Part shown: positions 1 to 5,180 of the stretch, piece by piece | How the letters are laid out: each line of letters begins with the position of its first letter | Numbering within the stretch: position 1 is the first letter of the stretch | DNA from: Leptolyngbyaceae cyanobacterium CSSed165cm_216 | Lineage (GTDB): Bacteria; Cyanobacteriota; Cyanobacteriia; Phormidesmidales; Phormidesmidaceae | Reading direction: 5' to 3' | Assembly: GCA_007135385.1 (NCBI GenBank) | Contig: SLIY01000373.1 | Location: 1 to 5,307 of the forward strand | DNA: 5,307 nt | Notes under the pieces: model-generated | The model's database searches: none | What the model saw: the letters and a program-made list of their open reading frames with translations, nothing else | What the model was told of the DNA's origin: nothing | Made by a program: the position numbers and the translations under genes

Positions 1-924
1 GATCCTAACCTGCCCAACCTGCCCACCCGGGTAAACATCAATAGCTCTTGTAATGCCTTCTGGAATGGGTCATCCATCAACTTCTTTAGGGCTGGGGGGA
101 GTTGCCCTAACACAGCCTATGCCGATGTGGTTTTGCACGAGTACGGTCATGGCGTGGATGCGCGCCAAGGCGGTATTCTAGACGGCGGCTATAGTGAAGG
201 GTTTGGGGATGCCCTAGCTATCTTGGGCACCCGGCAGCCCTGTCTAGGGCGAGATTTCCTGGGGGCTGGAACCTGCCTGCGCCCGGCAACGGACGTTATC
301 TTGTGGCCTCCCGCTGCTGGTGACGGGGTGCACGCGGTCGGTCGTCGCTATGCAGGTTTCACCTGGGAGCTTGTCCAGCAACTCAAGAAAACCTACTCAG
401 ACGATGGTGCTTATCAGATTGCCACTGGTTTAGTCTTGGCAGCGGCGGCGGCTAACCCGGCAAATATTCCAGATGCAGTACTGCTGAGCTTTATTGCTGA
501 TGATGATGATGGCACCCTCAGCAATGGTACCCCCCATTTCGCTGAACTGGCTGCCGCTGCCGATTCCCGCAACATTCCCCGACCAGCCGGACTGGTGCGT
601 GAGCGAGTAGGCTATGCTTGGGCCAACAACCCTAGCGCTGCAAGCTACGCACCAATGGCAGCCTATGCCTATAATTCAGCCGGTGGACCAATCACCATTA
701 CCCGTAATGGCGTTGGTCGCTACGCCGTTCAGTTTGCTGGTCTGGGCGGCGGGTCTAGCTTTGGCGGCAATGTACAGGTGACCAGCTACGGCGGTGATAG
801 TGCATCTTGCAAGGTACAAAGCTGGGGTTCTGGAGGCAGTAATTTTGTGGCTAACATTAACTGCTTCTCAGCGACAGGCGCTCCAGTTGATTCTCGTTAC
901 ACAGTAATGGTGTCTTGGCGCTAA
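1..924 (+). CDS. Secreted zinc metalloprotease (gluzincin-like, M4/M36-type), C-terminal part; 5' end outside window
   Basis: The reading frame is open from base 1 to the TAA at 922-924, giving 307 residues. No start lies in the window, and the GTG at 127 is internal because conserved sequence precedes it. Zinc-protease signature: H46-E47-Y-G-H50, with E66 in a SEGFGD motif 16 residues later as probable third ligand, so H46, H50 and E66 should bind zinc and E47 be catalytic. The stretch VNINSSCNAFWNGSSINFFR ahead of the site and a DDDDG...SNGTPHF segment (about 167-180) are typical of large secreted bacterial proteins of this type. Residues about 204-307 form a separate Gly/Ser/Val-rich, probably beta-sandwich domain (GRYAVQF, GGNVQVTSYG, RYTVMVSW) seen at the C-terminus of many exported proteins. 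Six cysteines (17, 35, 81, 92, 270, 288) fall in three close pairs, as expected for disulfides outside the cytoplasm. Signal peptide and propeptide would lie upstream. Protease class is confident; substrate and exact MEROPS family are not. Confidence 0.85.
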   Translation, partial: DPNLPNLPTRVNINSSCNAFWNGSSINFFRAGGSCPNTAYADVVLHEYGHGVDARQGGILDGGYSEGFGDALAILGTRQPCLGRDFLGAGTCLRPATDVILWPPAAGDGVHAVGRRYAGFTWELVQQLKKTYSDDGAYQIATGLVLAAAAANPANIPDAVLLSFIADDDDGTLSNGTPHFAELAAAADSRNIPRPAGLVRERVGYAWANNPSAASYAPMAAYAYNSAGGPITITRNGVGRYAVQFAGLGGGSSFGGNVQVTSYGGDSASCKVQSWGSGGSNFVANINCFSATGAPVDSRYTVMVSWR

Positions 925-966
925 GGTAGTTTCTTCGGGCTAAGCCCTAAGGTACTGTGACATTTC

Positions 967-1006
967 TTGCAGAGGTTGCTGTGACTTGATGCAGCAGCCT
1001 CTGCAG
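967..1006 (+). terminator. Long hairpin after the metalloprotease gene; possible terminator or processing site
   Basis: Arms 967-981 and 992-1006 pair over 15 positions (core GCAGAGGTTGCTG with CAGCAGCCTCTGC), with two G-T wobbles and a 10-base loop. It lies 42 bases past the protease stop codon. The following bases (AGCCTGTTAG) are not a T-run, so it does not match a classic intrinsic terminator. It could instead stabilise the upstream mRNA or reduce read-through into the next gene. Confidence 0.45.
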
Positions 1007-1060
1007 CCTGTTAGCAAGACTCAATTCTGCCCAGGCATTGCATTGCTCAGGAGTTGCTGT

Positions 1061-1567
1061 ATGCACTATGTGAAAATTGTCATGATTGTCTGTCTCCTAT
1101 GGCCACTGGCCGGTATTCAACCCATTACCATGGCTGATTCCACGACAAACGTTGCAGGACATCAAGTTTCGCTGCCAGAACCGCTTGAGGTGCAAATTTC
1201 CCAATCCGGCTTTGTGGGTGTCAGCGGCGAACTGTGGAGAATTGAACCCTCAGGGGAGTGGTGCGTGGCAGAATTTGTCAATTCCCAGGTGCATCACCCT
1301 AGCCGCAGCGGACAGCTAACGGCAGGGCAGGTGCAAACTTTAGCAGAGACGTTGGTTGCCCAAGACTTTACGGGTTGGCCTGACCAATTTGGACGCGACC
1401 CAGAAATCAATCCCCAAACCATTACGATCCGGCTTGGGGAACTGGAAAAATCATTGGTACTGAACGCTGGTGAAGACTTAGGTACGGTTGCTTTGGGACT
1501 GTCTCAATCCCAGAATTTACAGCGGTTTAGAGCGCTTTATCAGGCTGTGGAGGCGCTACTGCAGTAA
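1061..1567 (+). CDS. Small secreted protein, emfourin-like (possible metalloprotease inhibitor)
   Basis: This is a 168-residue protein. I chose the ATG at 1061 because AGGAG (1049-1053) lies 7 bases upstream and a signal peptide begins right there; the frame is open back to a TTG at 986, which would put an unlikely 25-residue extension before it. Residues 1-25 are a Sec signal peptide (MHYVK, hydrophobic core IVMIVCLLWPLAG) with probable cleavage after ITMA-25. The mature part has a beta-type segment (VQISQSGFVGVSG, about 44-56), a helix-like 'SGQLTAGQVQTLAETLVAQDF' type segment (about 83-103), then NPQTITIRLG and SLVL strands and a C-terminal helix. The order 'SGGFAG-like strand, L-x-x-x-Q/E-x-x-x-L helix ending in DF, then T-I-x-I strand' matches my recollection of the emfourin family, inhibitors encoded beside M4 proteases, and also a broad class of bacterial lipoprotein-like proteins of unknown function. 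It follows the metalloprotease gene on the same strand after 136 bases. Gene is confident; function is inference. Confidence 0.8.
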   Translation: MHYVKIVMIVCLLWPLAGIQPITMADSTTNVAGHQVSLPEPLEVQISQSGFVGVSGELWRIEPSGEWCVAEFVNSQVHHPSRSGQLTAGQVQTLAETLVAQDFTGWPDQFGRDPEINPQTITIRLGELEKSLVLNAGEDLGTVALGLSQSQNLQRFRALYQAVEALLQ

Positions 1568-1585
1568 GGCAACCAGGCTAGCCCC

Positions 1586-2005
1586 TTACAGGACCAACCC
1601 CACCAGGGGCAGTAGCTTGTGGCCCTGTTTCCCCAGCCATCCTGCCGTCGCCTCCACATGGGGCTGCAACCTGTCGATCGCCTCCGCAAAGCCCGACAGC
1701 GTTTTGGTGTAGGTCAACCCCGTTTCCAAGGTGGTGGCGATAACATCTTTGCTCGGTTCTGGCTTTTGGGCCTCTTCGGCGAGCTTTTGGGCCACACCGC
1801 TAGCGACGGGGTCATTTAAACTAGCCAGAACAGCTTGTAGGGCTTGCAACTCGGCTCGAATATCGACGGCGCCTGGTTCCGGCAATGTGGCCTGCTGAAC
1901 CTGAACCGAGACTGTATTACTGTCACCGACGACGACAGCGCCGCCGGTGACAGTACCGCTAATTTGCACCGAGCGATTCGGGCCTGGGGAGTCTGGACGG
2001 GTCAT
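1586..2005 (-). CDS. Conserved-looking small protein, Gly/Val beta-repeat N-terminus plus helical body, function unknown
   Basis: This is a 139-residue protein. I preferred the ATG at 2005-2003 over a TTG at 2047 because AGGTGG stands 4 bases upstream of the ATG. Residues about 11-36 (RSVQISGTVTGGAVVVGDSN then TVSVQV) look like two or three short beta-strand turns with repeated G-x-V and a GDSNTV turn. From about 46 onward (AVDIRAELQALQAVLASL) the protein is mostly helical and charged, and it ends with WLGKQGHKLL and a hydrophobic LVGLVL tail. There is no signal peptide. I recognise this layout from short stand-alone cyanobacterial proteins, and the 'RSVxIxGxVxG..VxGDxNTV' start also occurs next to NTPase/STAND-type proteins, but I cannot name a proven function. 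It lies 98 bases downstream of desB on the same strand and converges with the inhibitor-like gene (18 bases between stop codons). Confidence 0.75.
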   Translation of the reverse strand: MTRPDSPGPNRSVQISGTVTGGAVVVGDSNTVSVQVQQATLPEPGAVDIRAELQALQAVLASLNDPVASGVAQKLAEEAQKPEPSKDVIATTLETGLTYTKTLSGFAEAIDRLQPHVEATAGWLGKQGHKLLPLVGLVL

Positions 2006-2103
2006 CACGCCACCTAAATATAAAGAAGCCAATTCCACTGGAGCCAAGGTTTTATGGAGGGCTCAGGGTCTTTATAGTCTTTTTGGACGCATGCCACAGC
2101 GTC
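2006..2103 (-). promoter_or_regulatory. desB to small-gene spacer with weak promoter candidate
   Basis: Read on the - strand, the spacer holds TATAAA (2076-2071), a good -10 hexamer, but the hexamer 17 bases before it (CTGTGG) is a poor -35. A 5-base inverted repeat, GACGC (2086-2090) with GCGTC (2099-2103), sits directly after the desB stop codon and has no T-run. The small gene may therefore have its own weak promoter or be read through from desB; the sequence does not decide. Confidence 0.25.
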
Positions 2104-3195
2104 TTAATCAACCCATGGTTTCCCATAGCTCGGGTGAGGCTGGTAGTACACCTTCGACCCCTGATCGGGGACAAAGTGACAGGCCCAGTACGATCGCACA
2201 AAACTTCGCCAGATGGGCTCGTTAGACGCACGATAGTAGTCGCCCAGCACTGGCTTAATTGCGGCTGTAGCCGCTTTCAGATGGTAATGGGGAATACCCA
2301 GAAAAATATGGTGGGCCACATGGGTACCAATATTATGGTGAATCGGGTTCAACCAGCCATAGTCGCGATCGATGGTAGATAGAGCCCCTTTCAGGAAGTG
2401 CCAATCATCGTTGCGGTACCAGGGGATATCAGAGTCGCTGTGGTGTAAGAACGTGACCAGGTCTAGCCAGACCACAAACACCAGATAAGGGGCAACATAG
2501 TACTTCAGCAAAAACAACGGCCCAAACTGGATGGCTAGCCCGATTAACACCAATACCATCGCTCCCCAGCAAATTGTGCTGGTGAGTACCTGCCTGCGCT
2601 CAGAAGGGCGAAACAGGGCACTGCTGGGCAAAAAATGGGACCCGTCACGGCCAGGGGAACGCAGAAATAAATAAACTGGATAGGCCAGCAAGGATCCATA
2701 AAATCGCACCAGCTTAGCGATCCACGACATGGCCCGATAGTCTGCTTCAGCAATGGGATACCAACTCTCGTCAGTATCGATGTTGCCGGTATTGGCGTGG
2801 TGGGTGCGGTGGCTGATGCGCCAGCCGTGGTAAGGCACCAAAATCGGGGTATGGGCCAGGTGGCCGATCAGATTATTCAGCCATTTTGCCTTGGAAAACG
2901 ACCCATGGCCACAGTCGTGCCCAATGACAAACAGCGCCCAAAATAAGGTGCCTTGCATCAGCCAAAACACGGGTAAAAATAACCAGGAGTTAATTTGGGA
3001 AGCCACCCCGTAGAGGGTGGCGATCATGGCTATATCCCCAAAAAAATAGCCCAGGGATCGCAGCACCGAGGGCTCAAAACAAGGTTGAGGAATTGCGGCT
3101 TTTAGATCTTGCAGGGTGAAAGGAAGGTCTGACTGAGAGGAAGAGGGCGCTGGGGTGGATGCCCCAGGCCCAAGCAGAACGCTATCTAATTGCAC
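2104..3195 (-). CDS. desB: Acyl-lipid omega-3 (delta-15) fatty-acid desaturase DesB
   Basis: The 363-residue membrane enzyme inserts a double bond at the omega-3 position of lipid-bound 18-carbon fatty acids (linoleate to alpha-linolenate), using oxygen and reduced ferredoxin in cyanobacteria. The three diiron histidine boxes are intact: H93-DCG-H97, H129-RT-HH133 and H292-VA-HH296; further HH pairs are at 251-252 and 286-287. Long stretches match what I remember of Synechocystis DesB, for example LPFTLQ near residue 24, FEPSV-RSLGYFF, HANTGNIDTDESWYP, YVAPYLVFVVWLDLVTFLHH and GALSTIDRDYG. These favour DesB over the delta-12 enzyme DesA. Hydrophobic segments lie around 53-95 and 205-250. The start is GTG at 3195; the resulting VQLDS aligns with the MRLE-type DesB N-terminus, while the next in-frame ATG (residue 57) would remove conserved sequence. 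No strong Shine-Dalgarno site precedes the GTG. Residues 9-23 are a Pro/Ser/Ala-rich variable linker. In model cyanobacteria desB is cold-induced; that is not shown here. Confidence 0.95.
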   Translation of the reverse strand: MQLDSVLLGPGASTPAPSSSQSDLPFTLQDLKAAIPQPCFEPSVLRSLGYFFGDIAMIATLYGVASQINSWLFLPVFWLMQGTLFWALFVIGHDCGHGSFSKAKWLNNLIGHLAHTPILVPYHGWRISHRTHHANTGNIDTDESWYPIAEADYRAMSWIAKLVRFYGSLLAYPVYLFLRSPGRDGSHFLPSSALFRPSERRQVLTSTICWGAMVLVLIGLAIQFGPLFLLKYYVAPYLVFVVWLDLVTFLHHSDSDIPWYRNDDWHFLKGALSTIDRDYGWLNPIHHNIGTHVAHHIFLGIPHYHLKAATAAIKPVLGDYYRASNEPIWRSFVRSYWACHFVPDQGSKVYYQPHPSYGKPWVD

Positions 3196-3298
3196 AAATG
3201 TACCGATTTAACCGCTTAAGGTGTACACAGCCTGCCAGCTGCTAGCTTTATGAGCAGGCCGTTACATATCTTAACTTTTGGCGGTATAAAAATGCACC
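3196..3298 (-). promoter_or_regulatory. putP-desB intergenic region with perfect palindrome GTGTACAC
   Basis: This 103-base spacer should hold any desB-specific promoter and the putP 3' end. A perfect 8-base palindrome GTGTACAC lies at 3221-3228, 25 bases before the desB start, where a regulator could act on initiation. Just upstream in transcription order, GCCTGC/GCAGGC arms (3254-3259 and 3230-3235) enclose an 18-base loop with nested AGCT repeats; no T-run follows, so it is a weak terminator candidate. The region is AT-rich near 3261-3293 (TTAAGAT, TATACC on the - strand), but I see no convincing -35/-10 pair. Confidence 0.3.
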
Positions 3299-4807
3299 CT
3301 AGTCCAGAGCGGCAGGGGGTGCATCTAGGGGTGGGCCATAGGTGCGGTTGGCCATCTGGTCGCGTACCAGGGCAAATTCCTGGCGAATTTCGATCGCCGG
3401 AGTGGTATCCAGCAAGCTGACCACCACGATCGCAATCAGGCTAAAGATAAACCCAGGCAAAATTTCGTACAGTTCAAACAGGCCCCCTTCTAGCTGCGCC
3501 CAGATAATCACCGTCAGGGCACCGACGATGATACCAGCGGCGGCCCCATTGCGGGTAATGCGATGCCAAAACAACGACAGAATAATCACTGAGCCAAAGG
3601 AGGCTCCAAACCCGGCCCAGGCATAGGCCACGAGGGCCAAGATCCGGGCTTCGGGGTTAGAGGCCAGCAGGGTGGCGATAAGAGCAATCACCACAACACT
3701 GATTCGCCCCAGGTTGACCAGTTCCCGCTCGCTGGCCTGGGGCCGCAAAATACCCCGGTAAAAGTCTTCGGAAATGACGCTAGAGCATACCAACAACTGC
3801 GAGTCTACGGTACTCATGATTGCTGCCAGCACCCCAGCCAGTAAGACACCGCCCACCCAGGGGTTGGTGAGGACTTGGGTAAACTGCAAGAACACCGTTT
3901 CAGGGTTGTCGAGGGGGGCGTCGGCAAAGTAAGCAATCCCGCTATAGCCGGTTAATAGGGCGCCATACATGGCCAGCACCACCCAGAACATGGCTACCAG
4001 TTGGGCCGTAGGCACCTCCCGGGGCGATCGCACCGCCATGAACCGAGCCAAAATGTGGGGTTGCCCAAAGTAGCCCAGTCCCCAGGCCATGAGGGACACA
4101 ATCCCCAAAAATGAGGTGCCAGTCATGATGTCGTTGAATCCAGGATTAAATTGGCCCACCTGGGTGGCTACTTCCCCCAATCCCCCCAGGGACTGGATGG
4201 CCACGACGGGCACAATCACAATCGCCAGAAACATAATGATGCCCTGGATAAAGTCGGTCCAGCAGACCGCCAGAAAGCCGCCTAAGAAGGTGTAGCCGAC
4301 GATAATCAACGCCCCGACCCAGAGGGCCACCGTGTAGTCAAGACCAAAGGACTGCTGAAACAAAATGCCGCCCCCCACTAACCCCGCCGAGGTGTAGAGG
4401 GTGAAGAAGATTAAAATCACGATGGCCGACAGGATTCTCAACAGGCGGGCGCGATCGCGAAAACGGTTATCTAAAAAGTCGGGTAGGGTGAGGGCATCGC
4501 CGGATACCTCAGTGTAGACCCGTAACCGCTTGGCAATGAACTGCCAGTTAATAAAGATACCGATCATCAGGCCAATCACAATCCAGGACTGGTTCATGCC
4601 GTCGGCGTAGATTGCCCCCGGTAATCCCAGCAACAGCCAACCGCTCATGTCAGAGGCTCCAGCACTGAGGGCGGCCACCCCTGGTCCCAGACTGCGGCCA
4701 CCCAAAATGTAATCGGCATGTTTGTTAGTGAGTTTGTAGCCAAACAAGCCAATGCCCAACATCACCAACAGGTAAAGGGCAAAGGCAATCAAGGTACTCG
4801 CAGCCAT
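3299..4807 (-). CDS. putP: Sodium/proline symporter PutP (SSS family)
   Basis: This 502-residue integral membrane transporter takes up proline with Na+ across the cytoplasmic membrane, for nutrition or osmoprotection. It has the same length as E. coli PutP and matches it almost end to end: DYILGGRSLGP (32-42), LSAGASDMSGWLLLGLPGA (47-65), ALTLPDF (105-111), WGLGYFGQPHILARFMA (242-258), the MST..SQLLVCSS segment (331-343) and YAWAGFGA (395-402). Functionally important residues known from E. coli are kept: R40, D55 and S57 correspond to R38, D53 and S55 here, and the sodium-site S340/T341 pair to S332/T333. Hydrophobicity fits the 13-helix LeuT-type fold, with a hydrophilic tail from about 467. 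The ATG at 4807 is supported by the E. coli-like N-terminus (MAAST vs MAIST) and an AAGGAG 9 bases upstream. A 49-codon membrane-protein gene lies 13 bases upstream. Related SSS members carry other solutes, so substrate is likely rather than certain. Confidence 0.95.
   Translation of the reverse strand: MAASTLIAFALYLLVMLGIGLFGYKLTNKHADYILGGRSLGPGVAALSAGASDMSGWLLLGLPGAIYADGMNQSWIVIGLMIGIFINWQFIAKRLRVYTEVSGDALTLPDFLDNRFRDRARLLRILSAIVILIFFTLYTSAGLVGGGILFQQSFGLDYTVALWVGALIIVGYTFLGGFLAVCWTDFIQGIIMFLAIVIVPVVAIQSLGGLGEVATQVGQFNPGFNDIMTGTSFLGIVSLMAWGLGYFGQPHILARFMAVRSPREVPTAQLVAMFWVVLAMYGALLTGYSGIAYFADAPLDNPETVFLQFTQVLTNPWVGGVLLAGVLAAIMSTVDSQLLVCSSVISEDFYRGILRPQASERELVNLGRISVVVIALIATLLASNPEARILALVAYAWAGFGASFGSVIILSLFWHRITRNGAAAGIIVGALTVIIWAQLEGGLFELYEILPGFIFSLIAIVVVSLLDTTPAIEIRQEFALVRDQMANRTYGPPLDAPPAALD
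4024..4031. repeat. HIP1 octamer GCGATCGC
   Basis: A copy inside putP, in the segment encoding MAVRSPRE after the GQPHILARF motif. Confidence 0.85.
4451..4458. repeat. HIP1 octamer GCGATCGC
   Basis: A copy inside putP, in the segment encoding the FRDRAR loop. Confidence 0.85.
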
Positions 4808-4816
4808 GGCAACCGT

Positions 4817-4822
4817 CTCCTT
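4817..4822 (-). promoter_or_regulatory. putP Shine-Dalgarno site overlapping the upstream stop codon
   Basis: On the - strand AAGGAG lies 9 bases before the putP ATG, and its first two bases are the last two of the preceding gene's TAA (4823-4821). Ribosomes finishing the small gene would stop on the putP ribosome binding site, which suggests translational coupling. Confidence 0.75.
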
Positions 4823-4970
4823 ATTCTGGCTTACTTTCTAACTTGTAAGGTCGTTTGCGCGATCGCATGTGGGCCTGTTCTTGCCAGTATTGCCACACCG
4901 ACCAGCCCAGACAAATAATCGCAGGAATGATCAACCAAAACCAGGTGGCCGCTGTAAATGCGCTATCCAT
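4821..4970 (-). CDS. 49-aa single-span membrane protein upstream of putP (probable symporter accessory subunit)
   Basis: The frame runs ATG (4970-4968) to TAA (4823-4821), 49 residues. A Shine-Dalgarno AGAGG (4982-4978) lies 7 bases before the ATG. The product starts MDSAFTAATW, has one hydrophobic, Trp-rich span (about residues 9-28, FWLIIPAIICLGWSVW), then a Gln/Glu-containing stretch and a basic tail (RSRKRPYK, 36-43). By the positive-inside rule the N-terminus is outside and the tail cytoplasmic. The stop codon is 13 bases from the putP start and shares bases with the putP ribosome binding site, so both genes are almost certainly co-translated. Small membrane subunits encoded next to sodium-coupled transporters are known, for example MetS with MetP in Corynebacterium and DUF485 proteins with acetate permease; by analogy this one may assemble with or stabilise PutP. 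That role is inference. Confidence 0.7.
   Translation of the reverse strand: MDSAFTAATWFWLIIPAIICLGWSVWQYWQEQAHMRSRKRPYKLESKPE
4859..4866. repeat. HIP1 octamer GCGATCGC
   Basis: This copy lies inside the 49-aa membrane-protein gene and encodes part of its basic tail. HIP1 is the palindrome over-represented in most cyanobacterial genomes. Confidence 0.85.
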
Positions 4971-4997
4971 GGCAGAACCTCTTGGTATTCATCAGTT

Positions 4998-5033
4998 GAG
5001 GCTACGTCCTCAGCAGAGGCTCCGTCCCCAGCA
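4998..5033. repeat. Two 18-base tandem repeats in the putP-operon leader
   Basis: The units GAGGCTACGTCCTCAGCA (4998-5015) and GAGGCTCCGTCCCCAGCA (5016-5033) are directly adjacent and differ at two positions. The first unit holds a small hairpin, TGAGG (4997-5001) with CCTCA (5008-5012). The core AGGCTCCG resembles GC-rich dispersed repeats common in cyanobacterial intergenic DNA, which is recollection, not a search. In the - strand transcript each unit ends in CCTC, complementary to the GAGG of the ribosome binding site of the downstream small gene. Confidence 0.7.
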
Positions 5034-5068
5034 ACAAAGTTAGAGGGGAGCGGAGATAAACAATCCAG

Positions 5069-5076
5069 GCGATCGC
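5069..5076. repeat. HIP1 octamer GCGATCGC
   Basis: A non-coding copy, in the predicted 5' leader of the small-gene/putP operon between the promoter candidate and the tandem repeats. Confidence 0.85.
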
Positions 5077-5118
5077 TAACATCTGCCCCAAAAGTTGACG
5101 CGTAGCAGGTCGCAGCCC

Positions 5119-5147
5119 AATATATCGTTGTGGATTATTGTAGTCAG
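5119..5147 (-). promoter_or_regulatory. Sigma70-type promoter candidate for the small-gene/putP operon
   Basis: On the - strand a -35-like CTGACT (5147-5142, four of six matches to TTGACA) is separated by exactly 17 bases from a -10 TATATT (5124-5119, five of six matches to TATAAT). Transcription would start near 5112, giving a leader of about 140 bases that includes the tandem repeats. Confidence 0.5.
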
Positions 5148-5180
5148 GGATCAGACGTTCGCAAATTAAGTTTCTCGAAC

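Noticed and set aside
921..954. Short direct repeat CTAAGGTA (921-928, 947-954) around a GGGC-TAA-GCCC mini-hairpin after the protease stop
   Set aside because: Arms of four bases and eight-base repeats are within chance expectation; no further copies seen in the window.
1564..1589. Inverted repeat GTAAGG/CCTTAC spanning the convergent stop codons, a possible two-way terminator
   Set aside because: Most of the pairing comes simply from both genes ending in TAA; the extra complementarity is three bases, the loop is 14 bases, and there is no T-run on either strand.
1086..1712. Plus-strand frames overlapping the inhibitor-like gene and the end of the small minus-strand gene
   Set aside because: They lack signal peptides or domains and overlap genes with better starts and composition.
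1947..2382. Plus-strand open frames opposite the desB 3' end and the spacer
   Set aside because: Antisense to the conserved desB C-terminus, with no recognisable domain or ribosome binding site.
2544..2753. Minus-strand 69-codon frame inside desB
   Set aside because: An out-of-frame shadow within the coding region for the conserved middle of the desaturase.
3342..4295. Plus-strand open frames opposite putP
   Set aside because: These are antisense shadows of a strongly conserved transporter gene; products are composition artefacts of its codon usage.
4998..5033. CRISPR-like array
   Set aside because: The two units are directly adjacent with no spacers, and there are no cas genes.
4718..5105. 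Three plus-strand open frames over the putP start and leader, one reading RLRPQQ twice
   Set aside because: The repeat in the product is only the tandem DNA repeat translated; the frames lie opposite putP and its upstream gene and have no homology or ribosome binding site support.
4931..5134. Minus-strand frame open for about 67 codons across the putP-operon leader and repeats
   Set aside because: It has no ATG, GTG or TTG start with a ribosome binding site, overlaps the promoter candidate and the better-supported 49-codon gene, and its composition is not protein-like.
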